Shown here piece by piece: positions 1-7,225 of a stretch of DNA of 64,000 bases (position 1 is its first letter; every line of letters starts with the position of its first letter). The notes below the pieces were generated by a model, which was not told the DNA's origin, did not search any database, and was given only the letters and a program-made list of their open reading frames with translations. The stretch is taken from NCBI GenBank assembly GCA_022711405.1, contig JAKLFC010000008.1, positions 97,658-161,657 on the forward strand, given 5' to 3'. Position numbers and translations under genes: made by a program. Source of the stretch: Bacteroidota bacterium (GTDB taxonomy: Bacteria > Bacteroidota > Bacteroidia > Bacteroidales > JAGONC01).

Positions 1-134
1 GCAGTCCGGATCTCCTCGACCGCAAACTGGCCGAGGTTCCTTAGTATCTCCAGTGTATGCCGGGGGATCACCTTTTCGGGATGTACGTCGCCCAGTGGTG
101 ATGGAATGAGGTACAATCTTCCGGGGGTATTCAT
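1..134 (-). CDS. RsmI-like SAM-dependent methyltransferase, partial (N-terminal 44 residues)
   Basis: The first 134 bases, read on the minus strand, open with ATG at 134 and encode a peptide beginning MNTPGRLYLIPSPLGD, then VIPRHTLEILRNL and VEEIRT. This is the start of the tetrapyrrole-methylase-fold family to which RsmI (16S rRNA C1402 2'-O-methyltransferase) belongs, in the divergent form common in Bacteroidetes. The rest lies beyond the left edge of the window. It follows the dehydratase gene in the same direction with a 19-bp gap, so the two may be co-transcribed. The family assignment rests on a short N-terminus; the exact substrate is not established. Confidence 0.6.
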   Translation of the reverse strand, partial: MNTPGRLYLIPSPLGDVHPEKVIPRHTLEILRNLGQFAVEEIRT

Positions 135-153
135 CACCGATGAGTTTGGAGTG

Positions 154-1116
154 TTACCAGGGTAGTTTTGACAGGTCGACGTTTCCTCCTGACAGGATCA
201 CTCCGACACGACTGCCCAGGATCAGTAGTCCGTCAGGATCTTTTTTCTTTGCGTTATCCATCAGGGCAGCCACGGGGACGGCAGAAGAGGGTTCAATGAT
301 GATCTTGAGCCGTTCCCACACGAAGTGCATGGCCCCGATGATGGATTCCTCGCTGACGGTGATGATCCGGTGGACATGCTCGCGGATGATGGGGTAGGTA
401 AGGCTTCCCAGGGATGTCAGCAGCCCGTCGGCGATGGTCTTTGGATGGAGGGAGGGAACCAGCTGGCCCGAATAGAAGGAACGGTAGGCATCGTCGGCCA
501 TGGCAGGTTCTGCGGCGATCACTTTTGTTCCAGGCGAGAAATAATGAGCGGCGAGGGCTGTTCCGCTGAGCAGACCTCCTCCGCCTACCGGTGCCATGAT
601 CACATCGAGAGGTCCGGCATCCTGGATCAGCTCGAGCGCCGCGGTGGCCTGTCCTACGATGGTCCGGTGGGCATTATAGGGATGTACCTCGGTGGCATGT
701 GTCTTTCGGAGGATCTCTTGCAGGGTTTCCTCCCGTGCTGCCAGTGTAGGTTTGCAAAACGTGATGATCCCGCCGTAGCCTCTGACCGCATCGATCTTCA
801 CGCGCGAGGAGGTTTCCGGCATGACGATGTAGGCGGGGATACCCCTGTTGCGCGCAGCCAGGGCAAGTGCCTGCGCGTGGTTGCCTGACGAATGGGTACA
901 GACACCGTTGATCACCTCGCTTTCCGTGAGCGACAACACACTATTGGTGGCGCCCCTGAATTTAAATGCCCCTGCTTTCTGGAAGTTCTCGCACTTCAGA
1001 AAGATCCTTACCCCGGTGAGCTGATCCAGTGTTCTGGAGTTCAGGACCGGGGTACGGTGAATGTGATCCTTTATCCGTTCTGCAGCAGAGAGTATGGTGG
1101 TGTCATCAGGAATCAT
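154..1116 (-). CDS. Threonine ammonia-lyase / serine racemase family PLP enzyme
   Basis: 320-residue fold-type II PLP enzyme that would deaminate threonine or serine to a 2-oxo acid, or racemise serine. Visible motifs: KCENFQKAGAFKFRGA near residue 50, whose lysine in AFKFRG is the Schiff-base residue; SSGNHAQALA, the cofactor/substrate loop; GGGGLLSG near residue 180, the phosphate-binding glycine loop; and a C-terminal SGGNVDL that contacts the pyridine nitrogen. There is no C-terminal ACT regulatory domain, so it resembles catabolic TdcB or serine racemase rather than feedback-inhibited biosynthetic IlvA. It lies downstream of dnaA with a 46-bp gap. Which of the reactions dominates cannot be told from sequence. 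Confidence 0.88.
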   Translation of the reverse strand: MIPDDTTILSAAERIKDHIHRTPVLNSRTLDQLTGVRIFLKCENFQKAGAFKFRGATNSVLSLTESEVINGVCTHSSGNHAQALALAARNRGIPAYIVMPETSSRVKIDAVRGYGGIITFCKPTLAAREETLQEILRKTHATEVHPYNAHRTIVGQATAALELIQDAGPLDVIMAPVGGGGLLSGTALAAHYFSPGTKVIAAEPAMADDAYRSFYSGQLVPSLHPKTIADGLLTSLGSLTYPIIREHVHRIITVSEESIIGAMHFVWERLKIIIEPSSAVPVAALMDNAKKKDPDGLLILGSRVGVILSGGNVDLSKLPW

Positions 1117-1162
1117 GGCCTGAAAGGATTTTCATACGGATAGGTGCAGGTTGGCACAGAGG

Positions 1163-2599
1163 TTACAACTTGATTTTTTTGTCAAGCTCTTCCACATAGA
1201 TCCTGAACTGCTTGTCGGTTTCGATGAGGTTATTGACCGTCCGGCATGCGTGGAGCACAGTTGCGTGATCTTTATTGCCGCACTGCAATCCAATGGTGGC
1301 CAGTGAAGACTTGGTATGCTTCTTGGCAAAGTACATGGCAAGCTGCCGGGCCTGAACGATCTCCCGTTTACGTGTCTTCGAATGGATGGCATCCGATGCC
1401 AGGCCGAAATAATCGCAGATCACCTTCTGGATGTAATCGATGGATATTTCGCGGGTTGTGTTCTTGACGAACTTGTCTACCATCTGTTTGGCCAGTTCGA
1501 TGGTGATGGCCTTTTTGTTCAGGGAGGACTGCGCCAGTATGGAGATCAGTGCGCCTTCGAGCTCCCGGATGTTCGTGGTAATGCTATAGGCAAGGTACTC
1601 AATGACGTCGATGGGCATCTCGATGCCGTCGTTGTAGAGTCTTTTTTCCAGGATGGCGATACGTGTTTCCAGGTCGGGTACCTGCAGATCGGCTGCCAGC
1701 CCCCATTTGAACCTCGACAACAGCCTGGGTTCAATGCCCTGCATCTCAACCGGAGGTTTGTCGGCAGTGAGTATCAGTTGTTTCTTATTCTGGTGAAGAT
1801 GATTAAAGATATGGAAAAATACATCCTGGGTTTTCTCCTTTCCTGAAAGGAAATGGATATCATCCAGGATCAGTACGTCGATCATCTGGTAGAAATGGAC
1901 GAAATCGTTCTGGCTGTTATTTTTAACCGCATCAATGAACTGGTTGATGAATTGTTCGGTGGAAACATAGAGCACGGTCAGTTCCGGAAAATTATTCTTT
2001 ACCTGCAGTCCAATGGCATGCGCCAGGTGAGTTTTCCCGAGCCCAACGTTGCTGTAGATGAAAAGCGGGTTAAAGGATGTCTTTCCCGGGTTGTTGCCAA
2101 CAGCGTAGCCTGCTGAACGGGCAAGCCGGTTGCAATCCCCTTCGATGAAACTGTCGAATGAGTAGGTGTCGATTAACTGCGAATTGACCTTGATCTTCTT
2201 CAGACCAGGAATAATAAAAGGATTCGGTATCTCTTTGGATGTTCCCCTGTTCAGGTCAATGGGCATGGCAATCGAGGGATTCTTCACGGCTTTCCTGTGT
2301 GTGGTGGGCATCTTGATGGACAACGGATCCTCTTCGCCGGAGGACTGGTCCATGATGATGCTGTACTCCAGCTGCCCGGATGCTCCCAGCTCATGCCGGA
2401 TGGTTTTCTTCAGCAGGTTGATGTAATGTTCCTCCAGCCACTCATAGAAAAACTGACTGGGCACCTGTATCGTCAATACGCTCTTTTCCAGCTTCAGAGG
2501 CTTTATCGGTTCAAACCATGTCTTAAAACTTTGATAATTAATATTATCCTTGATGATTTTAAGACAATTTTCCCACACCTCCGAATGATCCATTTTCAT
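1163..2599 (-). CDS. dnaA: Chromosomal replication initiator protein DnaA
   Basis: 478-residue initiator ATPase that binds DnaA boxes and melts oriC. Domain I spans about residues 5-75 (DnaB/helicase contact), followed by a short linker. The AAA+ domain shows Walker A GLGKTHLAH at 186-194, Walker B VLILDDIHF ending at residue 250, and sensor I LILTADKPP. The C-terminal DNA-binding domain carries the signature GNKDHATVLHACRTV near residue 445. Length and architecture are normal. Start is ATG at 2599; a second ATG two codons later (MDHSEVW) is equally plausible. The 390-bp AT-rich region upstream is the largest housekeeping intergenic gap in this part of the window. Confidence 0.98.
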   Translation of the reverse strand: MKMDHSEVWENCLKIIKDNINYQSFKTWFEPIKPLKLEKSVLTIQVPSQFFYEWLEEHYINLLKKTIRHELGASGQLEYSIIMDQSSGEEDPLSIKMPTTHRKAVKNPSIAMPIDLNRGTSKEIPNPFIIPGLKKIKVNSQLIDTYSFDSFIEGDCNRLARSAGYAVGNNPGKTSFNPLFIYSNVGLGKTHLAHAIGLQVKNNFPELTVLYVSTEQFINQFIDAVKNNSQNDFVHFYQMIDVLILDDIHFLSGKEKTQDVFFHIFNHLHQNKKQLILTADKPPVEMQGIEPRLLSRFKWGLAADLQVPDLETRIAILEKRLYNDGIEMPIDVIEYLAYSITTNIRELEGALISILAQSSLNKKAITIELAKQMVDKFVKNTTREISIDYIQKVICDYFGLASDAIHSKTRKREIVQARQLAMYFAKKHTKSSLATIGLQCGNKDHATVLHACRTVNNLIETDKQFRIYVEELDKKIKL

Positions 2600-2989
2600 T
2601 GGTCGACAGTTATTCCTGAGTCAAAAAATCTTTATTCTGCTTACTTAACGGTGTTGATTGCTTCCTAAAACTTCTTAAACTTGATTTCTAGCGAGTTAAT
2701 TTTTTTGAGGAGGAAAGTTTTATAGTTAACAAAAATGAAATAAAAAAAGTTAAGAAAAAAATTTTTTAGGTCTTGTTTTTTAAAAAAGTTTTTTTACATA
2801 AAGAAGGGGAAATCTCCACCGGGCTATTTTTAATATATTGTAAATTAATAATTTACGGATGATGTGATGAACGTTTTGCGAAATCTGTCATTTATCGCGT
2901 TGGATTTTCTAAAGTATGGAAAATTGATTGAATCTGGAATAAAAATACATTTAGAATGATTATAAATTTCGGGGGAGGTCACCCATTCA
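2600..2989. other. AT-rich intergenic region upstream of dnaA (no confirmed origin)
   Basis: 390 bp between dnaA and the YigZ gene. It contains dense A and T runs from about 2690 to 2800 and a small palindrome (GTAAATT, AAT, AATTTAC) at 2840-2856. I found no clear 9-mer DnaA boxes of the TTATCCACA type, so an origin is possible from position and AT content but is not supported by box sequences. It presumably holds the dnaA promoter; no clean TAnnTTTG was found for that direction. Confidence 0.3.
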
Positions 2990-3616
2990 TTATCCATTCA
3001 CGGTCGAAGGAGCTACCTGCCTGATAGTTATGCCGTAACGTTCGTTGAATTTGGCAAGGGTTTCTTCAGCCAGGCTTTTTCGTACCTCGACGGTCAGCAC
3101 GCATTCATCCTGGAAATTGTTTTCGGAGATGTCGAGGTTGTTTTCCCTGATCAGGTGCATGACTTCATTGAGCATGGGATAGCTGCACCGGATCTGGAGG
3201 GTGACGGTGACCGTTCTGTTGATCACCTGTGCTTTTGACAGTGCTTCACCGGCAGCTGTGCGGTAAGCCCTGATCAGTCCTGGTATGCCGAGTTTTGTCC
3301 CTCCGAAGTATCGGATCACCACGATCAGCAGATCGCTGAGATTTTCGGACAGGATCTGTCCGTAGATGGGTTTACCGGCGCTACCGGATGGTTCACCATC
3401 ATCGTTTACACGGTACCTTGAGCGGTCGGCTCCCAGTGCCCAGGCATAGCAGTGATGATGTGCGTCGTGGTACTGTTTGCGAAGGAGGGCAAGGTGCTGG
3501 CGGATCTGCTCCTCGGTGGTGACGGGAAAGGCAAGGCCGATAAACTTGCTGCCCCGGTCCCTGTACTGACCGGAGGCAGGCTCCCTGATCGTCTTGTATA
3601 TGTCGGGATTGCTCAC
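2990..3616 (-). CDS. YigZ/IMPACT family protein (UPF0029)
   Basis: 208-residue member of the YigZ family. The N-terminal IMPACT domain has the family hallmark DDGEPSGSAGKPIYGQI near residues 66-82 and IVVIRYFGGTKLG just after it. The C-terminal half (from about residue 137) is the ferredoxin-like domain also seen in elongation factor G domain IV-like folds. The cellular role is unsettled; eukaryotic IMPACT proteins regulate translation under stress. The start is GTG at 3616. It sits 17 bp downstream of the CoA-binding protein gene and is probably co-transcribed with it. Confidence 0.9.
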   Translation of the reverse strand: MSNPDIYKTIREPASGQYRDRGSKFIGLAFPVTTEEQIRQHLALLRKQYHDAHHHCYAWALGADRSRYRVNDDGEPSGSAGKPIYGQILSENLSDLLIVVIRYFGGTKLGIPGLIRAYRTAAGEALSKAQVINRTVTVTLQIRCSYPMLNEVMHLIRENNLDISENNFQDECVLTVEVRKSLAEETLAKFNERYGITIRQVAPSTVNG

Positions 3617-3633
3617 AAAGGCAGGTCCCAGAA

Positions 3634-4101
3634 TTAGCGGGGGAATTTCCCGAACAGCTTTCTAAAGAAGCGATGGGCACTATGGATGCTGCTGACCGGT
3701 CGGGCATGCATCATCAGGCATTCCTTGAAGATGATGTTGCTGCTGTTGCCCTGAGCCGCATACTCCATTGCTTCGTTGCTCTCGGCACCCTGCTGCACCC
3801 AGAAATTCCGGATGCCGGCAGCCTCCCCTTCTTTGATCAGCGTGAGCGTCTGTGAGGGATTGGTCACAATGACCAGGCCCGTAACACCTTCGGGCAGGTT
3901 ACTGACTGTCGGATAGCAAACGTTCCCTTTGTAGGATTCCATAGCGGGATTGACGGCATACACTGTGTATCCCTTTCCGGCCAGTTCCTTGTAAAGGATG
4001 TTCCCGAATTTGGTTTCTTTTCTTGAGACCCCGGCAATGGCCAGTGTTTTTTGTTCAAGAAAACTGTTGATGGATTCTAAAGTGACCATAATTTTATCCA
4101 T
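3634..4101 (-). CDS. CoA-binding domain protein (YccU-like)
   Basis: 155-residue single-domain Rossmann protein of the CoA-binding family. The N-terminal segment TLAIAGVSRKETKFGN is the glycine-rich nucleotide loop; YTVYAVNP and GLVIVTNP are the following strands; NFWVQQGAES and CLMMHARP match conserved family blocks near the C-terminus. Members bind CoA or a related nucleotide, but a reaction has not been assigned to the stand-alone form. The ATG at 4101 is 53 bp downstream of a TAACTTTG promoter-like motif on the same strand. Confidence 0.85.
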   Translation of the reverse strand: MDKIMVTLESINSFLEQKTLAIAGVSRKETKFGNILYKELAGKGYTVYAVNPAMESYKGNVCYPTVSNLPEGVTGLVIVTNPSQTLTLIKEGEAAGIRNFWVQQGAESNEAMEYAAQGNSSNIIFKECLMMHARPVSSIHSAHRFFRKLFGKFPR

Positions 4102-4154
4102 ATTATTGTTCGTCTGACGTTTCTTACCTGAAGAATAAACTGACGTTAAAGATA

Positions 4155-4162
4155 CAAAGTTA
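4155..4162 (-). promoter_or_regulatory. Candidate Bacteroidetes -7 element for the CoA-binding/YigZ genes
   Basis: On the minus strand the octamer reads TAACTTTG, matching TAnnTTTG. It lies 53 bp upstream of the start at 4101. No clear -33 TTG was seen at the usual spacing, so this is a moderate candidate. Confidence 0.35.
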
Positions 4163-4200
4163 GCAGATTTATACCAGTTGTCTCCGGGCTTTATTACCCA

Positions 4201-4803
4201 TCAGGGTTTCCTGTACATTTTCAGGATCCTGACGGGTGTATCCAGCAGCTGAAAATCGCCGGATACTTTGCCCTGATGAATTTTTCTTACGACATCCATC
4301 CCTTCTGTTACTTCTCCGAATGCGGCGAATCCGTAACCATCGGGATTTCTTTTACCTCCAGCATCAAGGGCTGGCTGGTCACCGAGGCAGATAAAGAATT
4401 CCGAAGTGGCTGTACCCGGTCCGTATCTTGCCATGGAGATCACCCCATCCTTGTGGAGGATCCCTGTTTTATCCGTTGATTCATGAGGTATGGCAGGCAG
4501 CGTGTCGACATTCAGCACACCGTCGAGGCCTCCCTGGATCACCTCGATCTTGATGGGATTCGGTTGATCTTCAAGACGCACATTACGGTAAAAGGAACCA
4601 TTGTCATAGGCACCCTTGTCAACGTACATTAAGAAATTGGCAACGGTCACAGGTGCTGCGTCAGGGTACAGTTCCACCTGGATCGTCCCTGCCTCGGTCT
4701 CCATCACTACTACAGGCATAGGGGACTGGCGGGTGCAGGCCGTCATCAGCGCGATGCTGCAAAAAACAATACGGCAGAATGGTCTTGGGTCCATGATCCT
4801 CAT
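4201..4803 (-). CDS. Peptidyl-prolyl cis-trans isomerase, cyclophilin type, lipoprotein
   Basis: 200-residue cyclophilin. The N-terminus has a hydrophobic signal ending in LMTAC at about residues 19-23, a lipobox, so the protein is probably a lipid-anchored periplasmic foldase. The cyclophilin core starts at about residue 33 with TEAGTIQVELYPDAAPVTV, then VIQGG, GVISMARYG, SEFFICLGDQPALD and FAAFGEVTEGMDVV, all typical of bacterial PpiA/PpiB proteins. A second in-frame ATG lies three codons into the ORF (MRIMDPRPF). It is divergent from prmC, with 75 bp between the starts. Confidence 0.92.
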   Translation of the reverse strand: MRIMDPRPFCRIVFCSIALMTACTRQSPMPVVVMETEAGTIQVELYPDAAPVTVANFLMYVDKGAYDNGSFYRNVRLEDQPNPIKIEVIQGGLDGVLNVDTLPAIPHESTDKTGILHKDGVISMARYGPGTATSEFFICLGDQPALDAGGKRNPDGYGFAAFGEVTEGMDVVRKIHQGKVSGDFQLLDTPVRILKMYRKP

Positions 4804-4878
4804 TTTTTAAAATCAGGGTTTAAAAATAATCATCTTTTTGTATATTCGTTCTGTTTTCATTCCAGAATCACCAATGAC

Positions 4879-5745
4879 ATGCATACGGTCGGAAGTCTAA
4901 GGGTCCTGATCAGAAGACAACTGGAGGGGTATTATGAGAAGCGCGAACGGGAAAGCCTGTCCGGTCTTCTCCTGGAAGAGTACCTTGGGCAGTCGGGAGC
5001 ATCCCTTTGCCTGGATGTGAATCAACCGGTGACCGGAGAGGTGTTCAACCTGATTGAATCGGCCGTCAGTCTTCTTAAAAAACACGTGCCGGTTCAGTAT
5101 ATTTTAGGCAAGGCCCATTTCTGCGGCATGGTCTTCAGGGTCAGCGAGCATGTTCTGATCCCCCGGCAGGAGACTGAGGAGCTGGTCGGATGGATCTGTG
5201 AGGATCATCCCGTCAGCAAAACGTACTCATTACCTTTGAGGATCCTGGATGTTGGTACCGGCAGCGGGTGCATTGCAGTAACGTTAAAGAAGAGGATGCC
5301 AGGCGCCCAGGTGACGGCTGTGGATATCAGCCGTGAAGCGGTAGATGTGGCCAGAAGCAACGCAGGTCAGCTGGGGACCGACGTTATGTTTGTACAGTTG
5401 GATATGCTGGATCCGAACCAGTGGGAAGCTTTGGGCCGCTTTGACATTATAGTCAGCAATCCTCCCTATGTTTTGCCCTCGGATAGATCACGCATGAATG
5501 CCAATGTCACTGACCATGAGCCTGCGCTGGCCCTGTTTGTCAGTGACCACAAACCGCTGATGTATTATAAGGCTATAGCGGCATACTCAGGTCAGCATCT
5601 GGGACCGCAGGGTATGATCTATCTTGAGATCAATGAACGGATGGGCAGGCAGGTCTGTGATCTTTTCGAAAATGCAGGATTTGAGCATACTGAACTCAGG
5701 AAAGACATCCATGGCAGGGACCGTATGGTCAGGGTAAGCCGGTGA
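4879..5745 (+). CDS. prmC: Peptide chain release factor N5-glutamine methyltransferase PrmC
   Basis: 288-residue class I SAM methyltransferase that methylates the GGQ glutamine of release factors. The N-terminal helical substrate domain occupies about residues 1-90, including IPRQETEELV at 94-103. The SAM loop is DVGTGSGC at 124-131 and the catalytic NPPY is at 194-197. The gene converges on rimM and overlaps its 3' end by 17 bp, so the two terminate inside each other with no room for a conventional terminator. Confidence 0.95.
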   Translation: MHTVGSLRVLIRRQLEGYYEKRERESLSGLLLEEYLGQSGASLCLDVNQPVTGEVFNLIESAVSLLKKHVPVQYILGKAHFCGMVFRVSEHVLIPRQETEELVGWICEDHPVSKTYSLPLRILDVGTGSGCIAVTLKKRMPGAQVTAVDISREAVDVARSNAGQLGTDVMFVQLDMLDPNQWEALGRFDIIVSNPPYVLPSDRSRMNANVTDHEPALALFVSDHKPLMYYKAIAAYSGQHLGPQGMIYLEINERMGRQVCDLFENAGFEHTELRKDIHGRDRMVRVSR

Positions 5746-6283
5746 GCTCATCATTCCCAGCGGTATTCAGGTCGAGTAGTCCTTCGGGCAGGTCCATGTG
5801 GATCTCCCTGCTGCGGTTATCCACCCTGAGGATATAAGCTTCAACGGCAGGTATGAGGAATTCATTTCCCTGATCGCCCACTTTCAGCAGATCCTGTTTT
5901 TTCAGGCTTATATACTCCTGTACAGTTCCAATGTATCCTTTTTCAAGGTCGAAGACCCTGTATCCTGCAATCTGCTCGTCCAGCCGCATGGATGGATCAG
6001 GTCCGGCAATCTCTTCCAAGGGAAGATAAAGATCGCAACTGACGAGTTTCTTAGCCTGGTCATCTGAAACGATGTCATCGAACCGAACCATGACAGTATG
6101 GTCATCCCTGATCTGATAATCTTCCAGGAAGAAGGGTACGAGTTCCCCGTCGATTTCTGCGAAAATGCAGGGGAGGGTGGCAAAGGCATCTGCCCTGGCC
6201 ATTTCAAAGAAAAGGATGAGATTGCCTTTGTACCCGAAGGATTTTACGATCCTTCCCACACGGTAGCAACTGCTTTTATCCAT
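5729..6283 (-). CDS. rimM: 16S rRNA processing protein RimM
   Basis: 184-residue ribosome maturation factor that assists 30S 3'-domain assembly and binds S19. The N-terminal beta-barrel begins YRVGRIVKSFGYKGNL, the family start signature. The C-terminal PRC-barrel domain includes DLEKGYIGTVQEY and FLIPAVEAYILRVD. It lies 29 bp downstream of rpsP on the same strand, the standard rpsP-rimM pairing. Confidence 0.93.
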   Translation of the reverse strand: MDKSSCYRVGRIVKSFGYKGNLILFFEMARADAFATLPCIFAEIDGELVPFFLEDYQIRDDHTVMVRFDDIVSDDQAKKLVSCDLYLPLEEIAGPDPSMRLDEQIAGYRVFDLEKGYIGTVQEYISLKKQDLLKVGDQGNEFLIPAVEAYILRVDNRSREIHMDLPEGLLDLNTAGNDELTGLP

Positions 6284-6312
6284 GTGCAGGAACGATGAAA
6301 TGACGACAGGTT

Positions 6313-6891
6313 TTACGCCTGGGGTGCGTGGGGTTCGTCGGGCATCCGGGTTTCGGGTTCCTGGGGTTCGACAGCTGTCTCAGCTGCCTCTGCAGCGCTT
6401 TCCTCGGCTTCCTTCACTTCAGCCTGCAGTTCCTGTGAGCGTTTCCGGGCTACTTTCTCAGAGATCGCCTCCATCACCTTCATCTCTTCCTCAAGCTTTT
6501 TTTTGCGGGCTTCCTTGCCCTGCAGTTCTCTTGATTTCACCACGGCACTGATCTTGGCCTCTTTCTGAACGACCCATTCATTGAACTTCGCCTCTGCCTG
6601 AAGCTGTGTAAGTGCTCCTTTTTCCACACCCTTGAGCAGGTGTTTTTTATAGAGAACCCCTTTGTACGAAAGGATTGCCCTGACTGTCTCGGAGGGCTGG
6701 GCGCCATTGTTCAGCCACTCCAGTGCCTTGTCCAGATCCAGGACGATCTCGGCTGGCCGGGTGATGGGATTGTAGGTGCCAATGTTTTCAATAAATTTTC
6801 CGTCACGTGGTGCACGACCATCCGCTATTACAATGTGGAAAAAAGCTCTTCCCTTCTTTCCGAAACGTTGTAATCTCATTCTTGCTGGCAT
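6313..6891 (-). CDS. rpsP: 30S ribosomal protein S16 with long C-terminal tail
   Basis: 192 residues. The first 80 or so are canonical S16 (MPARMRLQRFGKKGRAFFHI, NIGTYNP and a C-terminal ALEWLNNGAQPSETVRAIL). The remaining 110 residues are a charged, Ala/Glu-rich, probably helical extension ending in an acidic, proline-rich tail. Most bacterial S16 proteins are about 80-90 residues; extended tails are common in Bacteroidetes. It is first in a probable two-gene unit with rimM. An 8-bp repeat array begins within about 45 bp upstream of the start. Confidence 0.96.
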   Translation of the reverse strand: MPARMRLQRFGKKGRAFFHIVIADGRAPRDGKFIENIGTYNPITRPAEIVLDLDKALEWLNNGAQPSETVRAILSYKGVLYKKHLLKGVEKGALTQLQAEAKFNEWVVQKEAKISAVVKSRELQGKEARKKKLEEEMKVMEAISEKVARKRSQELQAEVKEAEESAAEAAETAVEPQEPETRMPDEPHAPQA

Positions 6892-6933
6892 AATTCGTAA
6901 ATCTTAAATGGTTAAATCACTCAATTACTTAAT

Positions 6934-7020
6934 TGTCAAATTGTCAAATTGTTAAATTGTTAAATTGTCAAATTGTCAAATTGTCAAATTGTTCAATTGT
7001 TCTATTGTTCTATTGTTGGT
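6934..7020. repeat. 8-bp tandem array, unit TGTCAAAT/TGTTCTAT
   Basis: About ten consecutive 8-bp units run TGTCAAAT, TGTCAAAT, TGTTAAAT, TGTTAAAT, TGTCAAAT and so on, changing to TGTTCAAT and TGTTCTAT. They are followed at 7020-7056 by degenerate 7-bp units of the TGACTGT/TGACCGC type. A degenerate prelude (TTAAATGGTTAAAT) starts at 6904. The same composite recurs at 61553-61690. It lies between the divergent rpsP and dnaE genes, just upstream of rpsP. Confidence 0.85.
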
Positions 7021-7225
7021 TGCTGACTGTTGACCGCTAACTGCTGGTTACTGACCTTTTCCCAAAAAGGGCTGCAAATTTCGGATTTTTTAATTACATA
7101 TCAAAGAACACCAGCGAATTATTTCCGGTTGCCCAAATTTCTAAAACTTTTCAACATTCTCCGGCGGTTTGAGAGAACTGATTATTTTTATAAATTGATT
7201 CCATCCATTTTTAGTGACAGGACGC

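Noticed and set aside
2600..2989. Chromosome origin next to dnaA
   Set aside because: AT-rich, but no clear DnaA-box cluster was found. Kept only as an intergenic feature; a GC-skew analysis of the genome would decide.
6904..7056. CRISPR array
   Set aside because: Units are 7-8 bp in direct contact with no unique spacers, and no cas genes are present.
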